DNA of 64,000 nt from an uncultured Verrucomicrobiales bacterium (GCA_913058215.1 CAJXQE010000004.1:1-64000); one strand, 5' to 3'. Positions 18,881 through 27,961 are shown, numbered from the stretch's first letter. The notes: a model not told the origin generated them from the letters alone. Program-made: numbers and translations.

Positions 18881-20389
18881 ATGGCTGGACTGAAGGACGC
18901 AGACGATTTTAAGGACGGGGAACACTTTAAGGGTGCCGGACTGCTGAAGTTTGTACTCGGTATTGTGGGATTTGGAGGCATGGCTTTGTTTCTTCTTCTC
19001 GCTTTCTTCTGGAAGGATAAGACTCCCGAGATGGCCTACAGCTGGCTTTTCGCAGTTGTGTTCTTCCTGAGCCTTTCCGTTGGTGGCCTTTTTTGGACGC
19101 TTTTGCATCATGCCAGCAACTCGGGATGGGGGACGGTTGTCCGTCGTCTGATGGAAAACCTGGGTAGCATGATTCCCTTTATTCTTATTCTTGGTGTTCC
19201 ATTCCTGATTGAGGGCTGCGGTTTCCGTAATGCCCTTTGGGAATGGTTTCCGGAAAGAGAAGCTGCTCTTCATTCGGCTGAAGTGGAAACGGAAGCTCAC
19301 TTTGCCGAATACAAGGCGGATTTGGAAGCTGATGTCGCAAAGGCGGATGCTGAAGTAAAAGCTGGCGAGGCTGCAATTTCTTCGCAGCCGAATCTCAAGC
19401 CGGGCGAGAAGCGTCACTTGGAAGACAAGCTGCAAGTCCTTAAGAAGCAGGCTGCGGAACTTGGGGAGGAAGATCTGTCCGACGATGCGGGGCTGAGAGC
19501 AAAACTTAAAGATGATTACTTCCGTGAAGAGGCTGCGCTTCTTCACGCAAAGCAGGGATTTCTCAACGAAGGATCCTGGTTTGTTCGCTACCTTCTCTAT
19601 TTTATAGGCTTGACCGGGGTGATCTTCATATTGCGCGGTTGGTCGATCAAGCAGGATCGCGATGGAGATCCGAAATGGTTTCTTTTAATGCGTCGCTGGA
19701 GTTGCGGATTTCTTCCTATCTTTGCAGTGTCCTGGACATTCCTTGTTTTCGATTGGCTGATGGCCCTGGATTACACCTGGTTTTCAACCATGTGGGGTGT
19801 CTATCTCTTTGCCGGTGCGGCATTGAACTCAATGGGACTCCTTGTGATTGTCCTGACGCTGCTCCGCCGGGCTGGATACCTCAAGAATGTAGTGACCATG
19901 GAGCACTACCACCTCATGGGGAAACTGATGCTCGCCTTCACCATTTTCTGGGCATACATCGCCTTTTCCCAGTTCTTCCTGATCTGGTATGCGAATATTA
20001 CGGAGGAAACCAAATTCTACCTCACTCGAAATACCGATTTCTGGAACGTTTACACAATCACCTTTCTGGTGATCGGTCACTTCTTCGTCCCTTTTGCCGC
20101 CCTGCTGATTCAAAAGTTTAAGATGATGCCAGCGGTGCTTTCCGGGATTGCTGTGTGGAACTTGATCATGCACTCCTTGGATATATACTGGATTATTATT
20201 CCGGAACGTGGCGTGTCTCTGACCAATGGTACCCAGATGACGATGCCGGGTGCGTGGCTGTTTGATTTGTTGGCCTTTGTCAGTGTGGCTGGGATATTTG
20301 GATTCTTCCTTTTGCGTCAGTTGGGTAGTGCCAGCTTGTTCCCTTGCCGGGATCCGCGCCTCGATGAATCCCTGAACGTCGTTAACTGA
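18881..20389 (+). CDS. actF: Alternative complex III subunit F, NrfD-like, with a coiled-coil insertion
   Basis: The 502-residue polytopic protein is the second NrfD/PsrC-like subunit of ACIII, with about ten helices; MEHYHLMGKLMLAFTIFWAYIAFSQFFLIWYAN and the C-terminal pair are characteristic. Between the third and fourth helices (about residues 125-220) lies a highly charged, Ala/Glu/Lys-rich stretch predicted to form a coiled coil, rather than the short loop I would expect. The reading frame is intact, so the insertion is part of the protein. It is the last act gene and precedes the lysine-rich membrane protein by 25 bases. Confidence 0.9.
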   Translation: MAGLKDADDFKDGEHFKGAGLLKFVLGIVGFGGMALFLLLAFFWKDKTPEMAYSWLFAVVFFLSLSVGGLFWTLLHHASNSGWGTVVRRLMENLGSMIPFILILGVPFLIEGCGFRNALWEWFPEREAALHSAEVETEAHFAEYKADLEADVAKADAEVKAGEAAISSQPNLKPGEKRHLEDKLQVLKKQAAELGEEDLSDDAGLRAKLKDDYFREEAALLHAKQGFLNEGSWFVRYLLYFIGLTGVIFILRGWSIKQDRDGDPKWFLLMRRWSCGFLPIFAVSWTFLVFDWLMALDYTWFSTMWGVYLFAGAALNSMGLLVIVLTLLRRAGYLKNVVTMEHYHLMGKLMLAFTIFWAYIAFSQFFLIWYANITEETKFYLTRNTDFWNVYTITFLVIGHFFVPFAALLIQKFKMMPAVLSGIAVWNLIMHSLDIYWIIIPERGVSLTNGTQMTMPGAWLFDLLAFVSVAGIFGFFLLRQLGSASLFPCRDPRLDESLNVVN

Positions 20390-20414
20390 TTTTAGAGAAA
20401 GAATTTATCACAAG

Positions 20415-20981
20415 ATGAGCGAGAAAAGAGAGTCTGCCGTCACAGGTTCCCGGATATTCATCGGGAGCGTTGTCGCCCTGTTTGGATTCGGGTTGCTGGT
20501 CACGCTCGTCGTGGCCAGTGGAACCGGGCAGACCCCAATTGATCGAACTGCGGCGGGTGATTTTGATGCCGAGACGACTAAGCTTCGCTGGAAAAATTTG
20601 GATGAGGTTTCCTCAGCTCAATCTGCGGCCCTTGATCAGGATGCCCTCGATAAAGCGATGTCAGCTGTCATTCAGGAAAGCGCATCTGCCAAGGCTACCA
20701 AGACGGAACTGGTTGTGCCGGGTTCGCCTACATTTTTGAAACAGGCTGCTGCTGCGGCTCCACCAGCTCCGACGGATGCCGCGCCGACGGATGCCGCGCC
20801 ACCTGCTGTGGCTCCTACGGATGCTGTTAAACCAGCGGAAAAGACTGATAAACCTCAGGCTCCGGGCTCAGATGCCAAGCCGAAGAAGGGCAGAAAGAAG
20901 AAGACTGAGGCTGAGAAAGAAGAAAAGAAGAAGGCCAGGGCAGCCAAGAAGAAGGCGAAAGAAGGGGACTCCTCGCAGTAA
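20415..20981 (+). CDS. Membrane-anchored Ala/Pro/Lys-rich protein between act and cco-like genes
   Basis: The 188-residue protein has one N-terminal helix (IFIGSVVALFGFGLLVTLVVAS, about residues 14-35), a short soluble segment, then a low-complexity tail: a PTDAAPTDAAP repeat and a very basic end (KPKKGRKKKTEAEKEEKKKARAAKKKA). I recognise no family. Its place between actF and the oxidase genes suggests a structural or assembly role in the respiratory supercomplex, but that rests on position only. The tandem TDAA codons suggest repeat slippage. Confidence 0.6.
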   Translation: MSEKRESAVTGSRIFIGSVVALFGFGLLVTLVVASGTGQTPIDRTAAGDFDAETTKLRWKNLDEVSSAQSAALDQDALDKAMSAVIQESASAKATKTELVVPGSPTFLKQAAAAAPPAPTDAAPTDAAPPAVAPTDAVKPAEKTDKPQAPGSDAKPKKGRKKKTEAEKEEKKKARAAKKKAKEGDSSQ

Positions 20982-21026
20982 GGCAGAGGGCCGTTCATTG
21001 ATTGGATCGATTCCAGAAATTTGACT

Positions 21027-22490
21027 ATGACAGTGCAGCAACCAACAGCGGAAGATATGCAGGAAAGAGCGATCATTGATCGTTCAGCCCGCTTTCCCGT
21101 GATGTTTTTCTTCACCAGCGCCGCTGCCTGGTTATTTGTGGGAACACTTCTCGGACTGTTCAGTTCGCTGAAGTTAAGCCAGCCCGGACTCGGAGACAGT
21201 TTTGGTATCTTCGGTTACGGCCGTATTTACCCTGCCCACACGATTGCCATGGTTTATGGTTGGGCGATGCAAGCCGGGATCGGAGTTTTGATCTGGCTAA
21301 TGGCACGGCTGACACGCAACCCGGTCCGACGAGGTCTTGCGATTCTTGTTGCGGGTCATGTTTGGAATGCCGCTGTCGCAGTGTCCATCATTTGTGTCAT
21401 TATTGCTAAAGGACGTTCCATTCCCTGGCTTGATTTCCCGGGGTGGCTTTGGCCGTTGTTTGCCTTTTCCTATGCTTTGATGGTGATTTGGGTGATTCCA
21501 ATGTTTCATTCCCGCAAAGGGGGCCCCGTTTATATTTCCGAGAAGTTCATCGTTGGAGCCGTTATCTGGTTCCCGTGGATTTTCCTCACTGCAAATTTCC
21601 TGATCGGGGCTGAGACAGCGCCGGTTCTGAGTGCCGGGGTTGATGCCTGGTATATCAGTAACCTGATTACCTTCTGGATGGCTCCTCTCACTCTTGCTGT
21701 GGCTTACTACATCGTGCCTAAGATTGCAGGCCGACCTCTTTACAGTTACACGCTGGCCAGCATCAGTTTCTGGGTCTTGGCCGTTCTTGCAGGCTGGACA
21801 GGTTTTTCCCGCTACATGGGTGGTCCTTTCCCATCGTGGATGCCTGCGATCAGCGGAGCGTGTTCGATTCTTTTGCTTCTGGCAATCATCGCAGCAGTCG
21901 CCAATATTGGAGTTACGCTTAAAGGTTGTTCCAAGGTTTGGGAATTGAGTCCATCGCTTCGATTTACTGTTTTTGGAGTTCTGATGCTGGCGGTATACGC
22001 CTTGCTTGCGGCTGCCAGTTCCACTTTCCTGATTGGCGGTCCTCTTCAGTTCACGCCGTTCTCGGCAGGACTTGATACCTTGGCGGTATACGGATTCTTC
22101 TCCATGTCGCTCTTCGGTGCGATTTACTTTATCGTTCCCCGGATCACCGGAGCGGAATGGCCTTCCGGTCGCCGGATTCGCCGCCACTTCTGGTTCAGCG
22201 CTTATGGAATTATTTCTCTGATCGTTCTCATGCTGGTTGGCGGAATTGCTCATGGAGGTGGCATGGCGGTCTGGAACCGGCCTTTCTCCACTCTGTTTTC
22301 GATCTCGACGGCTTACTCGACCGGGCTTTGTGTTGTCTGGGCGATGATTTCTTTTTCCAACTTTTGGTTTATGCACCAACTGGGGATGATGTTTATCGGA
22401 AAGGGTAGGAAATCAGGTGGCCCTACTTTGATTCACGGAGAGCCGGGTGCGGCAGTTGGCGCGAAGGAGGCTGCGGGGATTACCTCGTAA
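21027..22490 (+). CDS. CcoN-like subunit I homologue lacking haem-copper ligands
   Basis: The 487-residue protein has about twelve membrane helices and aligns without gaps, from memory, to cbb3 oxidase subunit I (CcoN): GRIYPAHTIAM, AYYIVPKIAGRPLYSY and GAIYFIVPRITG are all recognisable. His71 (first low-spin haem ligand) is kept. The residues at the CuB ligands are Ser211 (His in GHN) and Ser261-Arg262 (the HH pair), the cross-linked Tyr is gone, and the HVH giving the b3 and second low-spin ligand is Leu349-Asp350-Thr351. It therefore should not reduce oxygen. The frame is open and the gene sits with ccoO- and ccoP-like genes, suggesting a repurposed membrane subunit. I start at ATG 21027 rather than TTG 21021. 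Confidence 0.85.
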   Translation: MTVQQPTAEDMQERAIIDRSARFPVMFFFTSAAAWLFVGTLLGLFSSLKLSQPGLGDSFGIFGYGRIYPAHTIAMVYGWAMQAGIGVLIWLMARLTRNPVRRGLAILVAGHVWNAAVAVSIICVIIAKGRSIPWLDFPGWLWPLFAFSYALMVIWVIPMFHSRKGGPVYISEKFIVGAVIWFPWIFLTANFLIGAETAPVLSAGVDAWYISNLITFWMAPLTLAVAYYIVPKIAGRPLYSYTLASISFWVLAVLAGWTGFSRYMGGPFPSWMPAISGACSILLLLAIIAAVANIGVTLKGCSKVWELSPSLRFTVFGVLMLAVYALLAAASSTFLIGGPLQFTPFSAGLDTLAVYGFFSMSLFGAIYFIVPRITGAEWPSGRRIRRHFWFSAYGIISLIVLMLVGGIAHGGGMAVWNRPFSTLFSISTAYSTGLCVVWAMISFSNFWFMHQLGMMFIGKGRKSGGPTLIHGEPGAAVGAKEAAGITS

Positions 22491-22532
22491 GTAAGTTGGG
22501 TATTGGGATACGGTGTTAACGATTTGTCATTA

Positions 22533-23171
22533 ATGAATTCAAACGGTACGTGGAAATTTCTGGGTGGTCTTGGAGTGGTGTTTGCCTTGCCTTGGTTAGT
22601 GCTGATTGTCATCCCTTTCCTGAGTATGTCATCGACTGCTCCTGTCGCCTACGTCGAAGCTGATGAAGTCGAGGGCGGATTGACTGCCTACCCGGACCGT
22701 TCAACTCTTCGTTACGGTGCGAGTGATTTCGGAGCCGATGTGTATGCCTCTGAGGGATGTGTCTATTGCCACACGCAGATGGTTCGTCCTACTTATGCGG
22801 GTCCGGACATGTGGCGACAAGGCTGGGGTGGACGCGAAGCGGATGGTCTCGCCCGCGAAACCCGCCCGGAAGATTATTTAGGAGAGAAGTTTGCTTTTCT
22901 TGGATACCAGCGTATCGGCCCGGATTTGTCGAACGTAGGATACCGTGTTGCGAATCGGGAAGAGATGCATCAGCATCTTCGCGATCCGAAGAGTGTGATC
23001 AGAGACGGATCCGACAACAGGGACAGCGGAATGCCGGCATACAAGCATCTTTATAAATTGGATACGATGACAAATAAGCTGGTTCCCACGGATCGAGCAG
23101 AAGCCCTCGTGGATTATTTGATGTCGAGAAGGAAAGACGCAAAGATTCCCGCGTCACTAGTCGGAAAATAG
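22533..23171 (+). CDS. CcoO-like monohaem cytochrome c
   Basis: The 212-residue protein has an N-terminal helix (FLGGLGVVFALPWLVLIVIPFL), a haem site CVYCHTQMVRPT near residue 78 typical of CcoO (CHTQMVRP), and an axial Met in SGMPAYKHL. In cbb3 oxidase this subunit passes electrons to subunit I. Here the neighbouring CcoN-like protein lacks its metal centres, so it may instead relay electrons between ACIII and the aa3 oxidase. I use ATG 22533; an in-frame TTG 30 bases upstream adds ten residues of no family character. Confidence 0.85.
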   Translation: MNSNGTWKFLGGLGVVFALPWLVLIVIPFLSMSSTAPVAYVEADEVEGGLTAYPDRSTLRYGASDFGADVYASEGCVYCHTQMVRPTYAGPDMWRQGWGGREADGLARETRPEDYLGEKFAFLGYQRIGPDLSNVGYRVANREEMHQHLRDPKSVIRDGSDNRDSGMPAYKHLYKLDTMTNKLVPTDRAEALVDYLMSRRKDAKIPASLVGK

Positions 23172-23212
23172 AAACAGGAAGTATCCGATCTCTCCCCAAG
23201 GATTTTTGATTG

Positions 23213-23983
23213 ATGAACAACGACGAAACCAGGAACCTCGATTCAGAAGCAGGAACGGCCAGCGTGGTCGATATGCACGATGCGGTAAAGCGGGAGAAAA
23301 CCCTTCTTATGGCGGGGAATGCTGCGGCTGGCATCTCAGTTCTCGTCGTTAGCGCTGTAATTTTGTTTGTTGCCGGTGGACAGCTTTTCAGCAACGCCAA
23401 TGGCTTTAGCTCCAGTATTTACAAGTCAGATTTCTATTCGCCCGAAGCGCGGCCGCCTCTTGGGGGTGAAGAGGAAGTAGGCGCGGATGTTGCGTGGATC
23501 GAAGACTGGATGTCTGACGGGAAGAAAGTGTATAACAATTGCGTTGCCTGTCACCAGCCTTCCGGAACGGGAGCTCCCGGACAGTTTCCTCCCTTGAAGG
23601 GATCAGAGTGGGTTGATGGCGGAACTGAGCGTCTCGGCGCTATTATGCTCAAGGGTATCACCGGTCCGTTTACGGTTGCTGGTCAGAGTTACAATCAGCA
23701 GATGCCTGCATGGAACGCTTTGAACGATGAGAAAATTGCTCAGGTTCTTACCTATATTCGCCGCGAATTCGGCAGTCTTGCTGAGGGCGAAGACGGCATT
23801 GTGACGACGGAGATGATGAAAGCTGCGCGTGAGCAATACGCTGACAAGGCAGGTTTTTGGGATGAGGCTTCATTGAAAGCAATTTCGGCAGATGCAAATT
23901 TGCCTGGTGCTAAAGTGGACCTTATAACAGGGAAACCACTTGGTGAAGAGGAGGCTGCTCCGGAAGGTGCAGAAGCCCCGTAA
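23213..23983 (+). CDS. Membrane-anchored monohaem cytochrome c (CcoP-like position)
   Basis: The 256-residue protein has one anchor helix (AAAGISVLVVSAVILFVAGG, about residues 37-56) and a class I cytochrome c domain with CVACH at about residue 110 and an axial Met in QQMPAWNAL; ITGPFTVAGQSYNQ is typical of oxidase-linked cytochromes c. Only one haem is present, where true CcoP has two. An AAGGA sequence (23198-23202) precedes the ATG at 23213. Its likely role is electron delivery to the aa3 oxidase encoded next. Confidence 0.85.
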   Translation: MNNDETRNLDSEAGTASVVDMHDAVKREKTLLMAGNAAAGISVLVVSAVILFVAGGQLFSNANGFSSSIYKSDFYSPEARPPLGGEEEVGADVAWIEDWMSDGKKVYNNCVACHQPSGTGAPGQFPPLKGSEWVDGGTERLGAIMLKGITGPFTVAGQSYNQQMPAWNALNDEKIAQVLTYIRREFGSLAEGEDGIVTTEMMKAAREQYADKAGFWDEASLKAISADANLPGAKVDLITGKPLGEEEAAPEGAEAP

Positions 23984-24056
23984 GAAGGGTGTGGAATTTG
24001 AGATTAACTTTTTTGAGCTACCGGATCAGTAGAAAACGTAGAGCTTTCACGGAACT

Positions 24057-25985
24057 ATGAGCGACGCGACAACAGCAGACGGCCACGATCATGCACACGA
24101 TGAGCATGAGCATCACGATGCGCCTTTCTGGAGAAAATACATTTTTTCAACCGACCACAAGGTGATCGGGATTCAGTATGGGTTCACCTCGCTCCTGTTT
24201 TTGGCGCTGGGATTTTTCCTTATGATGGTGATGCGATGGAGTATCGCCTATCCGGATCGCGCTGTACCGATGCTGGCTGACTGGCCCTGGTTTCAGGCCT
24301 GGTTGGATGACGAAGGAAAAGTTACCGGTGATCTCTACAATATGTTCGGTGCGATGCACGGAACCATCATGGTTTTCCTCGGGATTGTGCCGCTGGCCTT
24401 CGGTGCCTTCGGTAACTACGTCACCCCGCTGCAAATCGGTGCTCCGGATATGGCCTTTCCCCGCCTCAACATGGCGAGTTATTGGTTTTTCCTAATCGGT
24501 GGTGTTTTGATGTTCGTCAGCTTCTTCCTGCCATCAGGTGCGGCGAAAGCGGGGTGGACCAATTATTCTCCGCTGGCAACCACGACTGATTTACACTATT
24601 CCGATCTATTCTGGACCGGCCAGACGCAATGGATTCTAGGGATGGTCTTTTTGATTAGTTCCTCGCTTCTTGGCGCCGTGAACTTCATCTGTACGATTAT
24701 CAATCTCCGTTGTAAGGGGATGACATGGATGCGTCTCCCATTCTTTGTCTGGGCGATGTTAGTGACCGGTTTCCTTCTTCTTCTTGCCTTCCCGCCGCTC
24801 GAAGTTGCGGCAATTATGCAGCTGATGGACCGCCTTGGTGGAACCAGTTTCTTTGTTCCCACGGGTCTGAATGTGGGTGGAATGGCTTTTGATGCTGCCG
24901 GTGGTGGTAGCCCACTGCTCTACCAGCACCTTTTCTGGTTCCTGGCTCACCCTGAGGTTTATGTTTTGATTCTGCCAGCAATCGCGATTGTTTCCGAAAT
25001 TATCCCGTGTAATACCCGTAAACCTTTGTGGGGCTACAAGACGATGGTGTATGCCGTCATGGTTCTCGGCTTCCTCGCGTTCATCGTGTGGGCTCACCAC
25101 ATGTATATCACCGGTATGGGAACGGCGATTTCGACTTTCTTCCAGATTACGACGGTCCTGATTTCAGTGCCCTCGGTGATTTTGATTACATCGCTCTTAA
25201 TATCGATGTGGGGAGGATCGATTCGTTTCAATGTCCCGATGCTTTTCGCGACGGCATTCATTCCGATGTTCGGAATTGGTGGTCTTACCGGCTTACCCCT
25301 GGCGTTCAGCCTTCCTGACCTCCACCTGCATGATACCTATTACGTGATTGCTCACTTCCACTATGTGGTGGCGCCTGGAACGATTTTCGGTCTCTTTGCC
25401 GGGATCTATCATTGGTATCCGAAAATGACCAATCGGATGATGAGCACAAAGCTGGGGCATCTTCACTTCTGGCCTTCACTCATCTGCATGAATGGTATTT
25501 TCCTTCCGATGTTCTTTCAAGGGATGGCTGGTTTCCACCGTCGAGCCTTTGATGGCGGAATGGCTTACGAGCAAATCAGTTCCCAACTTTTCGCCGAGGC
25601 GGGAACCATTACTGCGAAGATGTTTGAGTTGCTTCACGTTATTGAACCGGGTGCGGCAGTGAAGCTGATCGATTTAAATATCGTGACCTCCGGGTTTGCC
25701 TGGATGCTGGCGATTGCCCAGGTGCCTTTCATTATTAACCTTTTTGGTTCCGTTTTCTGGGGCAAAAAAGCCGAGGGTATCAACCCCTGGGGTGCAACCA
25801 CTTTGGAATGGAGCACTCCGACTCCTCCGCCACACGGAAACTTTGAGTCCGAGCCAGTGGCTTATCGTGGACCATACGAATACAGTGTACCCGGTGCGGA
25901 TTCTGATTTTACCGCCCAGTTTGATGGTGAGGCTCCGGTGACGGACGCTGAAGTGGAGGATGAAGTTTCTGAATCCCACGCCTGA
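24057..25985 (+). CDS. ctaD: Cytochrome c oxidase subunit I (aa3 type)
   Basis: The 642-residue catalytic subunit has all the ligands missing from the CcoN-like protein: His in GAMHGTIMVF (haem a), the AHPEVY motif (CuB His-Tyr pair and proton-channel Glu, about residue 300), WAHHMY (CuB) and IAHFHYV (haems a3 and a). The proton-pathway signature IGAPDMAFPRLN is present, so this is an A-type proton pump. The N-terminus is unusually rich in His (GHDHAHDEHEHH). It reduces oxygen to water in the inner membrane with electrons from ACIII-linked cytochromes. Confidence 0.96.
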   Translation: MSDATTADGHDHAHDEHEHHDAPFWRKYIFSTDHKVIGIQYGFTSLLFLALGFFLMMVMRWSIAYPDRAVPMLADWPWFQAWLDDEGKVTGDLYNMFGAMHGTIMVFLGIVPLAFGAFGNYVTPLQIGAPDMAFPRLNMASYWFFLIGGVLMFVSFFLPSGAAKAGWTNYSPLATTTDLHYSDLFWTGQTQWILGMVFLISSSLLGAVNFICTIINLRCKGMTWMRLPFFVWAMLVTGFLLLLAFPPLEVAAIMQLMDRLGGTSFFVPTGLNVGGMAFDAAGGGSPLLYQHLFWFLAHPEVYVLILPAIAIVSEIIPCNTRKPLWGYKTMVYAVMVLGFLAFIVWAHHMYITGMGTAISTFFQITTVLISVPSVILITSLLISMWGGSIRFNVPMLFATAFIPMFGIGGLTGLPLAFSLPDLHLHDTYYVIAHFHYVVAPGTIFGLFAGIYHWYPKMTNRMMSTKLGHLHFWPSLICMNGIFLPMFFQGMAGFHRRAFDGGMAYEQISSQLFAEAGTITAKMFELLHVIEPGAAVKLIDLNIVTSGFAWMLAIAQVPFIINLFGSVFWGKKAEGINPWGATTLEWSTPTPPPHGNFESEPVAYRGPYEYSVPGADSDFTAQFDGEAPVTDAEVEDEVSESHA

Positions 25986-26037
25986 CCCAAATCCATTAGA
26001 GTGTATCTAAATTTAGATTTTTGCCTTTTTCGATATC

Positions 26038-27540
26038 ATGGAAATTCCCTACGAAGTGACACCACGCCGCGATACGGGTTTGTTTAACGCAAAACTCGGG
26101 ATCTGGTTGTTTCTGGCGTCCGAGGTAATGCTTTTTGGCGGATTGTTTTCCGCTTATGTCTTCCTGCGCGTTGGTGTTCAGGAAGGTGTCGACACCCCCT
26201 GGCCATGGGGAATCAATGTTCACAAAGACTTTGTGTATCTCGGTTTCCTCAACACCCTTGTTCTGATTCTATCCAGTGTTTGGGTGGTTTTTGCCTGGGT
26301 TGCCTTGAAGGAGCGAAACTGGAGAAAATTTCAGCTCTACATGTATGGCGTGGTTGCCTGCGCCATGATCTTCATGGTAGTGAAAGGGATCGAGTACAAT
26401 TCCAAACTGAATCATCACCACGGTATTAAGCTGACGGACAATTCGGTAATGGAGGGCACGATTGTTCACGGAACCGACAAAATCGATTTCACTGGAACGA
26501 AATTCACGTTCAATCTCCAGGGCGGTTTGCCCGGATTCATCAAGGACATTACCAAGGATGATGTTGGATTCTCTCTAGAAGGGGAAGAATCCGTGGAGTT
26601 TGCCAACGCCGCAGAGGTGAAAGCATGGTTCCTCAAGTCGCGAAGTAAAGTTGCCAACGAACTTGCGCTCGAGCGGAAACGTTACCGTTCGGAGTTAGCT
26701 GTGGACCGGGATTCAGCAAAGCCAGTGAGTGTAAACACCAAGGCTACGGTGATCGCAAAGGGGCCGATCCAGATGAAGGCGAATCCTCGCAAAGTAGTCG
26801 CGCATTCCGCTACTTCTTTGAGTTATAAAGATGGGACGAGTGTTGAAGGTAAGCTCGTTCGCGACGCGGTTGAGTTTGTTGTTCATGAAGTGGATATGCA
26901 ATTGGTGCTCCCACAAAATCAGCGGACATCTATCGTTTGGGATGTCATCGGAGACGAAGGCGCCAAGAAGCAGTTTTTCGATGCTCAGAAGCTCCGTTAC
27001 GATGAGCTCGCAGAATACTATGAGAAGCGTGGTAAGACGATTCCTCTTAGCACAATGCGTGGTTATATTTTGAACCTTCATCCGGTCCACATCGGGGGGC
27101 ACGGTGATGATCATGGTGACGGCGACCACAAAGAGCACGGCAAGGAAAAGAAAGATGGCGATCATCACGCTGGAGTTTCGACACATCTGAGCGAGGCCAT
27201 TCCTACGGCAGACACAGAGAGTGCCGGGAGCGAAGAGGGACACGAACACGGTGGGCATGATGAACACACCATTTCCGTTCCGCGCGACAAGATTAAATTC
27301 ATGGGTAACCACGGTCCCCGTTACGGGAACTACTACGCGATCTATTTCACGATGACAGCCCTTCACGGTCTTCACGTTGTGGGTGGTGCGCTGGTGCTTC
27401 TCTTTATGGTGGTATTCGGTAAGAAACTTTACCTGAAGAATCCGGAGCATCTCGCGAATCGCGTCGAGGTGGGCGGTCTCTTTTGGCACTTTGTGGATCT
27501 GGTGTGGATCTTCCTCTTCCCACTGATGTATCTTCTCTAG
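26038..27540 (+). CDS. ctaE: Cytochrome c oxidase subunit III with a large hydrophilic insertion
   Basis: The 500-residue protein is nearly twice the usual subunit III length. Residues 1-127 hold the first three helices (NAKLGIWLFLASEVMLFGGLFSAY and two more). The last 81 residues resume the family with GNYYAIYFTMTALHGLHVVGG and end with FWHFVDLVWIFLFPLMY. Between them, about residues 128-419, lies a hydrophilic region of some 290 residues, rich in charged residues and with a His cluster near 355-400 (GGHGDDHGDGDHKEH). It is in frame and not a separate gene. The protein supports subunit I; the insert may be an extramembrane assembly or metal-binding domain. Confidence 0.9.
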   Translation: MEIPYEVTPRRDTGLFNAKLGIWLFLASEVMLFGGLFSAYVFLRVGVQEGVDTPWPWGINVHKDFVYLGFLNTLVLILSSVWVVFAWVALKERNWRKFQLYMYGVVACAMIFMVVKGIEYNSKLNHHHGIKLTDNSVMEGTIVHGTDKIDFTGTKFTFNLQGGLPGFIKDITKDDVGFSLEGEESVEFANAAEVKAWFLKSRSKVANELALERKRYRSELAVDRDSAKPVSVNTKATVIAKGPIQMKANPRKVVAHSATSLSYKDGTSVEGKLVRDAVEFVVHEVDMQLVLPQNQRTSIVWDVIGDEGAKKQFFDAQKLRYDELAEYYEKRGKTIPLSTMRGYILNLHPVHIGGHGDDHGDGDHKEHGKEKKDGDHHAGVSTHLSEAIPTADTESAGSEEGHEHGGHDEHTISVPRDKIKFMGNHGPRYGNYYAIYFTMTALHGLHVVGGALVLLFMVVFGKKLYLKNPEHLANRVEVGGLFWHFVDLVWIFLFPLMYLL

Positions 27541-27574
27541 AATTCGTTTCGTAATAATTTTCGACTAACAGACA

Positions 27575-27961
27575 ATGGCTGGTTCAACAACATCAACAGA
27601 TTTCACCAAGGAGAAGAGCGCATACAAGGTCGTGATGTGGTCTTTGTTCGTTTGTACCTTCATTACTCTCGGCCTCGGGAAATTGGATTTTCTCGATTTC
27701 GGCCCTCCCGGTGCAGACTGGGTTGATATATTGGTAGGTATTTCCCTGGCTGGTGTAAAAGCCTCCCTGGTTTCCCTAATTTTCATGCACTTGAATCATG
27801 AAAAAGGGCTCATCTACAAGATGCTCCTGTTTACTCTCGCTTTCTTTATCAGCCTCATGGGGCTGACTCTCTTTGCCGGCTCTGATCCGATAGTGGAGCA
27901 GTATGAAACTCTCCAAACTACAAAAGGGAATCTGACTGAGACGCCTGTTACAAACGATTGA
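27575..27961 (+). CDS. ctaF: Cytochrome c oxidase subunit IV (CtaF/CoxD-like)
   Basis: The 128-residue protein has three hydrophobic helices (about residues 20-40, 50-70 and 78-98) and the prokaryotic subunit IV pattern VWSLFVCTFITLGLGKLDF followed by KASLVSLIFMHLNHEKGLIYKML. It is a small non-catalytic subunit of the aa3 oxidase. It starts 34 bases after ctaE and overlaps nothing. The assignment is by family and position. Confidence 0.85.
   Translation: MAGSTTSTDFTKEKSAYKVVMWSLFVCTFITLGLGKLDFLDFGPPGADWVDILVGISLAGVKASLVSLIFMHLNHEKGLIYKMLLFTLAFFISLMGLTLFAGSDPIVEQYETLQTTKGNLTETPVTND

Noticed and set aside
20755-20815. Tandem repeat array (PTDAA codons)
   Set aside because: Only two to three imperfect copies in a low-complexity tail; not a meaningful repeat element.
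21027-22490. Calling the CcoN-like gene a pseudogene
   Set aside because: The frame is full length with all helices and neutral motifs preserved; only ligand residues differ, which fits change of function better than decay.
26419-27294. Separate gene inside ctaE
   Set aside because: The same frame is open throughout and no independent start with family features is visible; flanking helices belong to one subunit III.
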